A stretch of DNA of 64,000 nucleotides, from assembly GCA_026120035.1 (NCBI GenBank), contig JALRME010000001.1:186001-250000 (forward strand), in the 5' to 3' direction. Both the position numbers and the translations under genes were made by a program. This DNA is from Coleophoma eucalyptorum (Eukaryota; Ascomycota; Leotiomycetes; Helotiales; Dermateaceae). Of this stretch, positions 44,801 to 57,730 are shown in pieces. A model generated the notes under the pieces. That model saw nothing but the letters and a program-made list of their open reading frames with translations. It made no database searches and was not told the DNA's origin. Position 1 is the first letter of the stretch. The number at the start of each line of letters is the position of its first letter.

Positions 44801-46093
44801 CGTCATGACTACTAGTATATTTCACAAGATTACGGTGATCTACATCCATGGGTATTTGGTCATGGTGTTGATCACTCCAGCCAATCTTTGTCGCGGATTC
44901 CTTTGTTACCATCAGGGTCTTGCGGCCTGTCCTCGACCAAGCACCCGACTGGTCTCGCTATGCATCCACTTAGCCACAGAATTGCGATGTATTTTTGACC
45001 TTACCTGCAAGGTTGCCGACTCTCGTTTTTCGTAACACGATACCACTTTGAGCATTCTACATTGAGCTCGAAAGTCTTGCGTAAGTCGTTCGAGAAAGGG
45101 TTTCGGTTCTGAGTCATTATCGACAACGAGGTCATTGATAAGCTGTTCATTCGGTTGACCGTCGACAAGTACTTGCAATTGCTTGTTCCTTAGACCTAAG
45201 TTAGGTACACCAAAGAAGACCAAAGCATAACAGGATCGATAAATTTCTAGATTATCCGGATCTCCCTCGCTATTGCTATAACAAGTGCCTGTTGAGTTAG
45301 TAGGATGTAAGGATAGTATCTGGGGCGGTAGCTCATACCTCCTTGATCACTAGTCCTCCTAGGCTATGACCAACGAAAATGATCGGTCGTCGACCCACCT
45401 AATTAGTTATTGTCAGTCACTGAGCAAAGTTAAGTCAGTGGTCCTACCGGCTGAATTGCTCGGAAAGACTTTATTGACTCTAAGAGGATTTTTGCCAAGT
45501 CGACAATGGAAGTTTTTGATTCGCTTCCAGTCAAAGTAGTCTTATACCCATATAGCAAGACCCGAATGTTTCGCAAGTGCGTAGGCAGGAAATCTCTTAG
45601 CCAGCATTCCGAACTACTGGATGCCCTAAACGACCCAAAAGCATGCGCCCAAAGACCAGGAACTGCGATAATACTGTCGGCGTGGTGTTATCATTTCATC
45701 TAATGAACAGGTGGGACCGAGAAGTGCTTACTCTACACAGTTTCCATGCTCGCAGCCATCATAAAGCGGAGTTATCCCTGTGAATGATTCATCGATCTCA
45801 TAATGCTGTGAAAAGGAAGGTGCCCGTATAGACGTTACAGTAGCGCAGAGATGCTTTGTGGTGTGCAATGCAAGTGATATTCTGAAGCTATTTTCGTCGG
45901 AGTCGGGATTCAAGTTCGCTCTAAGTTGCGCTTCACTTGTTTTCGCGTCGATACCTCTAATTCGATAGGTTCGATAGGTTCGATTCGGTTTTGGAGATGA
46001 ATTCCAGCTCATGCGCAACATCCAAAGCCATCCAGCGAGCATCAGCACGATCACAATAGCGCCTACGTAGAAGATAGAAAGCCGGGAGAGCAT
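38803..46093 (-). CDS. NLR-type protein: TM, SesB-like hydrolase, NACHT, ankyrin array (two frameshifts)
   Basis: Model: complement(join(38803..44658,44723..44957,45005..45288,45339..45398,45448..45673,45732..46093)), about 2340 aa. Order: a predicted membrane segment near residues 4-28 (IFYVGAIVIVLMLAGWLWML), an RTYRIRGID segment, a SesB-like alpha/beta-hydrolase (AVPGLWAHAFGSF, FVGHSLGGLVIKE, FFGVPNLG, VTKESAT), a NACHT NTPase (Walker A GEPASGKS, Walker B IIDALDEC), then ankyrin repeats to the end. Such STAND proteins act in fungal nonself recognition and programmed cell death. Two defects exist. One base is missing near 45270-45288, just after the KEAL codons. One extra T lies at about 42452, where AAFN-GH becomes AAFNWSY and stops. 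Either the gene is decaying, the assembly has errors, or two or three proteins are made. Confidence 0.88.
39238..41418 (-). repeat. Array of 22 near-identical 99-bp ankyrin units
   Basis: Within the NLR gene, 22 consecutive 33-residue units (the last one 34) follow DGWTPIHxAAQNGHLEISKLL(L/V/I)EN(G/R)A(N/D)V(I/T)VA(N/D)K. Variation is confined to a few positions: the residue after H, V versus A, L/V/I at the helix end, and N/D. Nucleotide identity is visibly very high, so the array is recent or homogenised. The flanking ankyrin units on both sides are ordinary and divergent. Confidence 0.95.
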
Positions 46094-48005
46094 CTTTGTC
46101 TTTGCGCCGTGTCTGCTAACACTCAAAGGATCGTATATTCCCCTTAGATAGCAGAATTGAGATCCAGGCTCTAAGGCGAACACGTCAAGGAGCCAGGCAC
46201 ACTTAGGCCTCCGAACGAAGCCTTGCGAGCGAATTTGGAGCACTTGAAGCTGTCTTGAGTCTCCGGGGAGTAAAGAGCATACTCCGAGGAGGGGTATCGC
46301 ATCGTTTTCTCTTTGGTATACGACACACGGAGATATTAAATTTAAATGGTCAGTGATCGGTCAAGAAATCAAACGGGGCTCAACTGCGCATCTCTGCTTG
46401 GTTATATGAAGATAAACTTTATAAGCAGGAGCTTGCCAGAGGGATATCAACCGGCCAGCTTACCATCCACCAGTCGGTTCACCAGTTGGTAGCTCCATTG
46501 CTAGGAAATGTGAGAGCGCCTTGTATACTTTAGGCAGCAGATTGGCCGCTCACATCTTCTTTGGGGCAGTGCTGACCGCAGCAGGTTTACTTCTGCAGCT
46601 GACAGTGCATAAGCATGTGAAGCACTCCAGCATTGCATATTGAAGTACAATCGGGCACCAATTGATCTCGAAAGGCAAAGTAAACCTGAAGATACCCCAC
46701 TCCCGCCTTCCACATTCGCAGCCGCACCACGAGACCGCACATTTGCATTTAAACGTCCGGAATCGTGATATTATACTCAATACCTAGTCTTTGATATTCA
46801 CCTAGTTCTCATCATCCAATATTATGGAGTGCATGAAGCCAGTTAGTACCTATGAGCACCAACTCATACGAACGGCAATATGACATCAGTACAGGCCACA
46901 AGGCCGACCACGTGAGGCTATACAATCCACCACTGCAACGAGGCTCCGCTAACTATCGCATGTTCTGCTACAAATATGGCCTATGGGCAAATGCTGCAAC
47001 CAATATATATGACGAGGACAGAAAGGATATCAAATTCAGTAACGTAAGATTTGACTGGTAGTGTGAACTGGTGGAATGGGACGAGACGATGGGACGGTAG
47101 AACGTGTAGCCGATCGGAGGAACCTTGTTCGTGCCCAGTGATACGTATATATCGGTCCTAGACAGTTATACAGTTTCGACACCTACCTACGAAATCCTTC
47201 ACAAAACCAACTGCCTGTTACCTAGATGAATTCCAAATATTCAGTTACGATCAATACCTCCTTCGTAGCTCGCCTTTAGTTATGTCATAATAGATATCAT
47301 CCATTTGAGACTCCTAGTCACTTAACTACCTGGATTAACTTAGGGTAACTTGGAGTTATATACGTTTTCTTAAATAATGGGAAATCAATAAATACGGTAT
47401 CTTGAATTGATTGGGGGCGGGGGGCGATCTAGTTGGGATATAAACATACCTTAGACACTTTGATAGCGCTTCAAATCACTCAAAAAGTTAGTTGTTGGAA
47501 CATCGGTATACCACCTGCACGTGAGGTAACATTGTTATACCACTTGCATATATTGGTATATCGCTACGCCACCTATATGTGCATACATTTGGAATATCGC
47601 TATACCACTTGCTTGTTCCCGTGGTTGCACTCGGATGCAAGCCCTATATCTGTATTACTACGGAGGTCGAATCGATACCCAGTACGCTTATTTATAAGAC
47701 CTCCATCACACTCACTTAGAAGAATCATCTACATTTTTACCTTACGATTTTGACCTGTCTATTATAGTTGAAAAAAGAGGTATATAGATCAACCAACATT
47801 AATTGTTGATTTACGTCAGGTAACGTAGTGAGTGACTCTCAAGTTAAATTAGGTTCAGGTAGTGTTCATAAGGTGTGTAATAGATTCTGATTGAAGAGAG
47901 TGTGAGGTATAAGGCAAGCGGAGCCGCTGTAAGATCCTAGAGTTCGTTACCTGCTATAGGGAAATGCACCAAGTACAGTATCCATGAACAAAGGCACTCT
48001 ATATT
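46094..48005. other. Gene-poor region
   Basis: 1.9 kb upstream of the NLR gene. A 69-codon plus-strand frame at 46852-47061 has coding-like composition but no domain. Around 47505-47615 an imperfect repeat of a (T)ATACCAC(C/T)TGC motif occurs three or four times at 30-60 base spacing. Nothing else is supported. Confidence 0.35.
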
Positions 48006-49983
48006 TCAGAATATTTTGCTAGAGCCAGTAAAAAAGGTCGGAATGCCGAGCTTTTCTCGTTCCATCTTTACTATTATTGGATCTTTATCCTCCAAAATAA
48101 GAAAATGAGTTTCGACACACATAGCCACGGTTCGCAACCAATCAACCACGTGGCCGAGGCGCTCATAATGCATTTGAGCTTCACAAACATATTCGCTATA
48201 CCATTCATTACGAGCTGCTGGACTTGCCCATGAAAAAGTTCCAGTATACCTCAGTGTCTGTACTGGAGGATCCCCTCGCATTATGATATCTTCGTGCCAA
48301 CCATGCGCTACTGATTGAAGAGCTGGTCTGAAATTGAGATTTGCTCCATCATAGACCTGGAGATTGGTTGTACTAGATATTCCTAATTAGTTGGCGTGCT
48401 TAAGAGATAATTTGAAATCGACAGATACATTTCAGAAAATAACAACAAATGGCAATTTGATCTAATAAAGACAGAAGGAAATGATACGACAGAAAGGTTT
48501 GGGTTTGACTTACTAAAGAAAATTACTATAAGCATACTGAAATGCGCGTTTATCAGACTCAATCGCCGGCACGTAGAAATTTATTATTTCTAGATTTTGA
48601 AACTGATCGAGTTGAGATGAGCAAAGGAGCTGCTCTTGCGATAGACCTTGGATTGAGTCATTGCACTTGACAGCGAATTCAGTTATTAACTTGTTGAGCT
48701 GTTGCTGTAAATCATCTGTGAAATTCATGCCTATTTCAAGTGTTATTAAAGTTCCCAATTAAACATTCTCTCTAATATAGAAATATAGAATTGAAAATTT
48801 ACTTACTGACAAGTAACGAAACCTTACTATACCAGCCTTGGTTGTCACTATTAATGCCCCAGCGCACAGTAGGGGAGGTTCCAAGCTTCCAAATATTGAC
48901 CCGTAATTCCTGAAAGAGTTTGTCTATAGAGGGAGTTCTGATTTTCATACGGAAAGAGACGAGAATGATGCTACTTTTTCCCGCGGGACATAGACTTATG
49001 GGTAAGTTGTGCTGACTGATAGTTCCCATAGCATACCATCCGCCGGTAGGACCAGGAGCGATCCGTTGTTTCGATCTTGCCATTTCCACCGTTTTCAGAT
49101 GAATTGGATCAAAATTTCGTGGATCACCTGTGTCTTTGGACAGATAAGTCCGAGTGATAGGAGCCTTGAGAATAGGATTGTTATAATTTTGCATTAAAGG
49201 TACCGGTAAATTAATCGACTCCAGTGGCTTCAAAGTGTTTTGCTGTACATGGTGTAAAGGTTGTGTCAGGGTAGAACCAACTGTATGGGCCTCACTCGAG
49301 AGTACCGCGACCTTCTTTCTTATATCAGTACTCGTATCAGGTATTTGCGGGTTCGCTTCCGTTTTCCAAAACAGAAGGCCAGCAAAATAGAAGCTCTCCG
49401 ACTCATAATCTCGCTCCACCCACCCACTACACAATGAGAGTAATTCTGGGGGCTGCTTATCGCCACTCGAGCTCTGAAATATTGACTGCCACTTTCTCTG
49501 AAAGTCATTCTTTTGACTAGATCCAACTTTGTCTGAGCCAGTAGCGTCGGAGAGAAATTGATAAGAAACTAGCTCAAGCTTGCAGCCTGAGTCTGTTATT
49601 TCTGTTGGAAGCTCCAATTGAATACTGCGGTTGAAAGTGTCTTTAGTGAGATAGCCCAGTAGAAGACTGAAGCCCAAAGAAGATTGAAATTCCCTCCATG
49701 AAAGCCCATTCTCCCACTGGATTAGGAGAATAATACTCCCAGCTGGCTGCTGCTGTTCCGCTGCCCAATGAAGACTTCTAAAACCTGGAATTGTCGATAC
49801 GAATTCCAAAGAGCTTTGCCATAACTTGGACACCGGCTGTGATGGATCATTTATATCGACGTCCGGATAGAAACTGAGGCGAAGAATGCTGAGAACCTGG
49901 GTCGGAGGAAGCTTATTATCTACTAGTTTTGTATATGGAACATCATTCAAACATGGATGTACTTTGCCTCCTTGATTAAACAT
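48006..49983 (-). CDS. Unknown 586-aa protein, possible dimeric alpha/beta-barrel domains
   Basis: Model: complement(join(48006..48372,48514..48730,48807..49983)), 586 aa. The introns are 76 and 141 nt; the second is long for this window but is the only one that keeps the frame. The start at 49983 (MFNQGGKVHPC) is preferred over an upstream Met whose leader looks non-coding. Near residues 25-105 the pattern LSILRLSF...LWQSSLEFVSTIPGFRSLHWA...ILLIQWEN...WREF resembles ABM/stress-response dimeric alpha/beta-barrel units, and a second such unit may start near residue 345 (ILVSFRMKI). No signal peptide or TM is seen. A Trp/His-rich end (FSWASPAARNEWYSEY) is also present. Function is unknown. Confidence 0.7.
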
Positions 49984-50868
49984 GTTGCGATTTGATAAAG
50001 CGAAGTCAATGATTTTGACCTGGAAAATAATGATCGTACATGTGAAAGGCCACAGGGATTTGGTACCAGTGAAAATTCTTCTCGGTGTGTTGAAGCGGGA
50101 GAGTTTACGCGCGTAGCAATCGTCATTGCGTATATCACAAGTAAGCTCGTATTCGTCACCCAAGAGGGGTTGAGCCAGGCGTAGAATTTATTTCGAAGAT
50201 GATTAGAAGATTGGAAACGGTTGTTGCGGCATTGGGGAAAGGAAAATCCCGGAAATTATAATTTGGTTAGGCTTACAGTGGGGTGGGATGTTAGGAGTAT
50301 TTAAATTAACAAGAATGTCACTGTGACTTAGAACTGTCACTCAGACCTTCACCACTAACAGGGGCCTTACCGCCGCAAATTCGCGCTCGGCTTTAGAACT
50401 GGTTTGAAAGTGAAATCCTTCCATAGCTATAGGGGCTCCCAACCACTAAGACGATACACTAAAGAAGACTAGGTTCTTCAATTCGCTTGAGCTCAGATAT
50501 AACCCTCACGTTGAGTGAAATGTTATATTATGGAACCATTAGCGTGCTAGAAAGTAGCTTTATATTTGATAGATGTTTGCTCCTGATCACAAGGCTTAGG
50601 GTTTCATTGTTGAAGAAGCTTCAGGGTTAAGATAGTTCTACTATTTGCTAGAAATGAATATGTAGCTTATTATTGAGAATGGGTTTTACAAAATAGGCGA
50701 GCGACCAGATTGGGTACTTTGAGGAGCGATCACTGGAATGTGGTCGACGATCTTTGCCGGATTTGTACAGAAAGAAAAGATCTCTTCCTAAGCTTATTTA
50801 CAACACAACCTCTATTATCAGTCCCACTATATTGATTCATCCGAAAAATCAACTGTCAGCTCTCGTGC
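49984..50868. other. Intergenic region
   Basis: 885 bases between the unknown 586-aa gene and the metalloprotease 3' end. No supported feature is present. Confidence 0.4.
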
Positions 50869-52227
50869 CTATATTGGTATGCACAAGCCAGTAGACCAGT
50901 CACATTGCTGCAAGTACATCGCTACAAAGACCTTAGCTCATAGATCAAATTATTCACTCAGGGGATTTCTTACCGGTAATGAAGTAGGCAAAACTATCTG
51001 TAAATGGTCAGTAAGAAATTTCTGTTAGACTTCGAAACGAAGCAAATGCGCCATCAGAATATTACGTACCAGCATTGTTGACTGCCGAAGAAGGATTAGT
51101 CGATCCTAAATGAGCAACGCATTGCCAGCCATAGGCAGTTTTCGAGTATCCGTCCACATCGCAATCCTCATCCTCTGTAAAGTCATTAATTGGCTTCTGC
51201 TGATAAAATGGGCATATATTTGAGTGTGAGTACTTACTCAAGTAATTTGAGCCGACAATTGCAGGAGCGTGACTCAATTCATGCAGAAGGGCGGAAGTGA
51301 AAGTAGACCCCTGGAAAGTATCAAGATTCTGCGCCCCCTGGGCGTAACTTGTAGAAGCGGCAGAAGTTAATGTATCGCCATTTTGATATCTTTGGGTCCA
51401 AGTTGCAACCCAGGCTTGGCACAAAGTGAGAACAGTGACCTGGCCATTGTCACTGGGCATATATGGATTTACCCAGGCATAGTGCGTTGACGCCGCGTCT
51501 CTGCAAATTCCATTTGCGCCAGTGAAATCCATTTCCATCTCGACTGAAGAGGTAGCTCGATGATCATAGTAAATATATTGCTGGGCTTTTCCACACATTA
51601 GATTTGCTGAGCAAAGCAAAGAGAGAAAAGGCGAAAACTCCCTTACTAGTTGAGACTCCGGTTCTAGTGTAAGGCCAAAGCCAAAAGTCACTGCAGTAGA
51701 ATTCAAGGTTACTAGTGCTAATGCTCTGCAGTCCGCTGAGCATGTTTGAAGCAGTCGCTGGTAAAGCCATTAATTATAGATAGCCATAAGTCTTCAGGAA
51801 ACTTACATCCTACTGAGTTGATTCGTGCTATTGCGGCTGCATTGCGACTGTCTCCAGCTCCATAGTACAATTGACCATAAATAGATTCAAAGGTCCTAAA
51901 GGTCGAGTGAAGCAAATTAGGCTGTTGGTTGATATTGGCTGGATTAGAGGCGGAAAGATAGGTTTTCAAAGCTGCTGTCCGAGTGATAGCAATTGTAAGC
52001 TATGAAGCAAAATTAGTATCTTTAACTTTTAAATTTCTCAAAATCATTACCATCTGCTTCATTTCTTCAAACGCAAAGTTGATGGCTGCTATGTTACTGT
52101 CATCGCAATAAGCTGACGTAGCTCTCTTTCTTAGTAGGTGGTCCTTGCTATAAGGTGCAGCAGCTACGAGGTCCAAATCTGTGAGAAGTGTTGCGGCCAT
52201 CAGGCCTAAGAAATATTTGAGACGCAT
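50869..52227 (-). CDS. Secreted M35-type (deuterolysin-like) zinc metalloprotease
   Basis: Model: complement(join(50869..50921,50974..50997,51070..51606,51647..51757,51807..51999,52051..52227)), 364 aa, with introns of 40-72 nt including a 24-nt exon 5. A signal peptide (MRLKYFLGLMAATLL) is followed by a short propeptide ending in a kexin-like LRKR. The zinc site HELSHAP (HExxH) is followed by DVDGYSKTAYGWQC, matching the aspzincin pattern in which an Asp and a YG follow the helix. NNADSFAYFI is the typical C-terminal motif. It would degrade proteins outside the cell. The start at 52227 is chosen over an upstream Met because it directly gives the signal peptide. It is divergent from the chitinase gene. 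Confidence 0.88.
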
Positions 52228-53165
52228 TTTTTTTGGAGAGCTAAAAGGAGCGGACGGGTCGAAACCGAAAACAACAGCTAAAAAGGTGAAGAATTGGAAA
52301 CCAAACAGACACTCGAGCAAAAGAAGATTGGGAATTATGAAGGGCCAATATCTTTGTTATTATTCCTACATACATGACAGCTACTAGCAAGATGTAGAAT
52401 AGTCTTGCTGGTCCACAATTAATCTACGATTCTATCATACCAAATGTGATCCGCCTTGACTAGCGCTTACTACTTGTACTGGCCACTGCGAAAGTGACTT
52501 TACGAGCAAGTATGGAGATATGTTACATTGAGCAAATCAAGTATCAAAATCGTCACATCAAAAGTGGCCTGCCTGGACGTACTCTGCTCTCATCTGACTA
52601 GCGCTTCTGGGTCCACGTGGAGATCTGCAGTAGTTAGAAGCACCATCCTGGCAGAAAAGCTTGTCTTGCGAGCGAATAAAGATATGCTCAACTGGTATCC
52701 TACGCGTTGAAAACTGAAGACCGGGCAGTCATTAGCGGCGTTTACCCCCAATTTGCAGATCTAGCAAATGACTAGCACTGAAAATCCCTTTATTGAAAGC
52801 TAGCAGTGAACAAATAGTTCCCGAGCTTTCCGAGGTAGACCTAGGCAACCATATCGAGCTCTTTAATCCTCTCAGTATCGAGACAGAGTGTAGTATATAA
52901 GTGGGTTAATGAGACAATCGTGTGGAGCCTTATCTCGCTTCTTCAACTAACCCGCAAAAAAGCTTGACTACTGCTTACTACGATTTACCCCCCTAACTGA
53001 TTTGGCTTTCTATTTTTTGACGTAATTTTCTGTTTCTCTATATAGTCAGATGTATGTATATATACATACATGTACAAGTAGACACTGTATACAGCGACTT
53101 ATTCTATTGCCCGTTTTTCTTTCATTTTGTCACTGTAGACTTGAGTGTCGAATCACGAGCCATCT
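52228..53165. promoter_or_regulatory. Divergent promoter region, metalloprotease / chitinase
   Basis: 938 bases shared by two secreted hydrolase genes. TATA-like TATATAAG lies at about 52892-52900, and a TATGTATATATACATA palindrome at about 53053-53072. Shared regulation is possible but not shown. Confidence 0.35.
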
Positions 53166-56100
53166 ATGCGTCTAACTCGCAATTCAGCACTAGCTATCCA
53201 GCTGCTGCTGACTGCCTCTAAAGTTGTTGCTGACAACAGTAATTGTACTGAAGCTAGTCCCTGCACAGAGGGGTGTTGTTCGAGCGTTTCTGGAGTTTGT
53301 GGCTATGGGCCGGATTATTGCGCCAGTACCTACTGTATAGCGGCTGCTAGCACAAACGGCTCATGTGCTCAACTATCTGAATGTGATCCAGGTGTATATC
53401 CAGGTTGGGGTACAGTATGGGGTAAGTAACTTCCGATTGGCCGTGTCTTATTGTTCAAATTCTTGACGCCCAATATCCTTTCGAAGTGAAACTTTAACGC
53501 TAAGATGATAACAGGTTCCGATTACGCCTCTGCGGAAAATTGTCCTCTGGATGTATGCTGCAGTCAATACGGCTTTTGTGAGTGATCAATGGAAATTCCC
53601 TGCCCAAGGAATAGCTATTTATTCCGTATGATAGGTGGCACAACATCAGGCTTCTGTGGCGACACAACATGGTCACCTCCTTCATGTACTAGTGGATCAT
53701 CTTCTACTGCTCGCCGAGTTGGCTACTATGAAGCATTTAATCTTGACCACACATGCAATAGTAAGAGACCTATGAGATATAAATTTTACATAATGACATG
53801 ACTTTGCTAACAATGTCTGTAAAGCAATGACTCCGGAGAATGCTAGTTTAGCCCTCTTGATATAGGAGATTATGTGCTGACCGTTTTAGATTCCGGTTGG
53901 CGCCTACACTCATCTCAACTTCGCCTTTTTGTATATCGACCCAGATACTTATAGTGTGACTCCTATGGAGTCCAACCAGACTGATCTATACTCCCGATTT
54001 ACTGCCCTCAAAGACTATGGAGTCGAGGCGTGGATTAGTATCGGTGGTTGGGCCATGAACGACCCTGGTATTTATTCTACGGTTTTCACTGATTTGGCTG
54101 CTTCAACAACGGCACAGAATGCATTTTTCACATCACTGCTTGCTTTCTTGGAAGAATATGGCTTTGACGGTGTCGATATTGATTGGTAAGTTGGCACCTT
54201 CAACCATATATGAACCAGCATTTATGCTTGTGGTTGTGTCCAACTGACTTACTTTCACTCAGGGAGTATCCGGGTGCATCTGACCGATACGGGACATCCG
54301 CCGACTATACCAACTTTGTAACATTTCTTCAGAACATGCGATCGGCTCTAGGTAGTACTTATGGTGTTTCAATAACTCTACCAAGTTCCTACTGGTATCT
54401 GCAGTATTTCGATATTGCAAATCTCGCTAACTATGTGGATTGGGTATGTACTTGTTTCTTGTGCTCATCGTACACTGGCTAGTATTGTATTTTCTGACAC
54501 AATTTTCGACGTAGTTCAACTTTATGTCTTACGACATCTATGGTTCTTGGGATACCGATATTGCGTCTATCGGACCATACGTCTACGCGAGTACAAATAT
54601 CACAACGATAACTTCAGGTCTCTCACTTTTATGGCATAACAATATTAGTTCCAGCCAGGTCAATCTTGGTCTAGGATTTTATGGACGAAGTGTGTATCCC
54701 CGAACGTGCTTATTAGGTACCTATAAATGACCATCGATAGGCTATACATTGGAAGACACCTCATGTGTTGACCCAGGCTGCCCTTACTCAAGCGCAGGTA
54801 TATATTCTACAACGACATTTTTTTGATATTGGCTGACATCAACAGGTAACGCTGGACCTTGTACCCAGACTGCAGGTATTCTTTCATACGCAGAGATTGT
54901 CAACATTATCAACGATGCATCTAGAAATGCGACTGTCTGGCTGGATGAAGCCTCGGCTGTCAAGATTGCAACATATGATAGCAATCAATGGGTTTCTTAT
55001 GATGATCCAGAGACACTACAGTTGAAGATGAACTTTGCTGATTCAGAGTGTATAGGAGGGTATGTGCAGATTCTAAATATTTGATTTAGGGAGTAGTAAC
55101 TAACATTTACGTATTATATAGGTTAATGGTGTGGGCAGTTGACGAAGATAATAACGGCGAATTATCTGGTACGTCCGTGAACTTTGCGGGCAAATACTTT
55201 CAAGATATGAGGCTGACCAATTTATGATAGCAACTCTCTACAACTCCACAGACCTCTTTCCTGCTGGGGGCAGTGGTGAGGTTTATGTTGGGTCTGATAT
55301 CTGGGATACCACTAATCCAGCAATCTCTTGTGAACCCCCGTGTACTTTTATCTTGCCTCCCTTCCCACTGTCAGGTACTTCAACCATCACCTGGCCTGAT
55401 ATTACCACTTCTATCGCTGTAAGCTCGGCTGGGTCTACATACACCAAAACCACCACTATACCAGTGTCTGACTTCACTGTCACTGCAATATCTTTCTGGC
55501 CTGTAACGGTTACATCGACTGCATCGGGTGCATTGATCCCTGTACAGAGTGTTGCACCGCCTTCTTTCGTCATTACTTTGGCCTCTAGTGAGAATACATT
55601 TCCGGTGACAAGCACAAACTACACAGCTATTGCAGTCGCCCAAGCGACTGGCGGTTCAGGAGCAAGCAGTAGTTCTACAAACGGCAATTCTGGGACCACC
55701 GCGGTTGTTACTACTCCTACTACTGTTCAGACTGGCATCGCTTCCGACTGTACTGAATTCTATATGGCGACGTCCAGCGACACCTGCTCTTCAATCGCAA
55801 GCACTTATGCTATTACCCTGACTCAGTTTTATGCTTGGAACCCTGCCGTCGGAACTAGTTGTGGTAGCTTGTGGGCCAACGAGTACTATTGTGTCGCCAC
55901 CAGCAGTTCATCTGGCTCTTCGGTAACAACTCCCACACCATATCCTGCTAATATGGAGAGCGGCTGCACAGAATTCTACCTGGTGCAGACCGGCGACGGC
56001 TGCTATAGCATTGAAACTGCATACGGCATCAGTGCATCCGATTTTGAGACCTGGAATCCTGATGTCGGGACAAATTGCGCTTCTGGAGTCTGGCTCGACT

Positions 56101-57730
56101 ACTACTACTGTGTTTCCCATTCAACTACTGCAAGTGGTGGTAGTACAGCCACAAGCACATCGACTCCAGTTATTATTGCCTTTAGCAGCACATCCCACCC
56201 TGTCACCATTCTACCTCAGCCTACCTATACCACTATTCAGCCCCCTAGCACAATTTCTCCTATCACAGTTGAGTCAGGAAAACCCCCTAGCTCCCAGTCT
56301 GGTGGTTGCTCTAGTGGTAGCACTGCGATCGGATGCGGATCTCTGGACTGTAGTCTGTTTGGCTGCAGCGGTAGCTGTGGTCTTTTTGGTTGCGATGGTG
56401 GCTGTGGCTTATTTTTCTGTGGTGGAGGATGCAATTTACTGACCTGCGGTCCCGGATGTGGTGATGGTAAGTTGACCTGAACTCTTGATAAGTACGAATA
56501 CCTCTGAAGAAACAACGTGACTGATTCGCTCGATATAGGCGCATGTGTTATTTCAGGCGGAGGTGGAGGCTCAGTCGATGATACTGGTATTGTTCCAGAT
56601 ACTAGTGGTGACGGCGAGAATGATACCTGTACCTCGCTGGTCACCGCAAGCGTTTGCACGGAATATGTGAGCAGTTACTCAACATCAGGAATGGCTTCCT
56701 CGTCAACCACTACCACAGTAAGTACAGTGTCATCAACACTTCTCTTTCCGTTGATCCTTTCCGGCAGCGACTAACATGTCCTTTTCCCCAGACACAATGT
56801 GGTCTCACTGAAGCATGTTCTGCAACAGCAACAACCACCACTACAACCATTACTACAACCGAATCTATAACAACAACAACCAACAGCTTCATGTACATGA
56901 GCTTTGCTGTAGAGGCGTCAGATCTCCTTGCCTCGATCTCTGGCAGCATTTCAAGCCAGGAGAGTGTTTGGGACGCCACCCGCTGGTCTATTACCAGCAC
57001 TAGTACTGGTACTACTTCTTCCCCTTCGGCAGCTCTTTCATGCTATGTCGAAGCGGATCCCGATCAAGGTATTGCGGGTTACTGTTCCTGCAGTGGTTAT
57101 TCGTCCACACTTCCGACCATGAGTGGCACCGCGCCATGTGCATACACCGCATTGCCGACTGTGACTACCTCCGCGACCCCTACAGCGACCAGTGCATATA
57201 CCTTCACAGACCCTTACAGCGACGTGATTGTTTGTGAAACCAGCTCCCTATCTGATATTGTTGGTATTGCCGTGACTTTGTGCGAAGGTTCTCGCACGAC
57301 GATTATAACCGGCAACCCCCCGGTCGCAACAACAACTAGCACAGCTGCCTTGCCAACTTCCTCCACTGGAACCGGTGGCGAGTGGGATATCAGGGAATAT
57401 ATGGGCGACAGTTGCTGCGCCGAGAACGGCTCGCTGAAATACCGTGAATATATCGGCTACGACACCAATTGCCACAACTTTGATGGCTATATTGAGGTGA
57501 CTTCAAACAATATTGTAAACTGTAGGCTTTTGGCCGATTGCAGCATGGCATATAAATACGGATCAGTATGCGGAGATGGTTACATCGATAACCAGTCCGT
57601 CATGACCTATGGTTCGAATAATGTTTGCACCGCCTGGACCGGAGAAGATTGTACTGGTGACAGTTACACCCTTACTGCAGGGGAGTGTCAAGCGACGAAT
57701 GTGAAATCGTTTCAATGCTATACTGATTGA
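53166..57730 (+). CDS. Killer-toxin-like GH18 chitinase with CBM18 and two LysM domains
   Basis: Model: join(53166..53421,53515..53577,53635..53760,53824..53840,53890..54185,54263..54443,54515..54689,54741..54797,54846..55059,55122..55168,55231..56466,56539..56717,56792..57730), 1261 aa. Order: signal peptide (to about residue 24), CBM18-like Cys motifs (CCSSVSGVCGYGPDYC, CCSQYGFCG), GH18 barrel with an intact DGVDIDWE (247-254), FMSYDIYG and MVWAVDED, two LysM-type motifs (about 650-700 and 722-772), a Cys/Gly-rich stretch (about 835-890), Thr/Ser-rich linkers and a Cys-containing C-terminal domain. This is the fungal subgroup C chitinase layout, related to the chitin-binding subunit of yeast killer toxin. 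It cleaves chitin, plausibly in competitors. The 17-nt exon 4 needs a GC donor at 53841, the weakest point of the model. Confidence 0.88.

Noticed and set aside
46852..47061. Small protein-coding gene of 69 aa
   Set aside because: Composition looks partly coding, but there is no domain, signal peptide or supported upstream exon.
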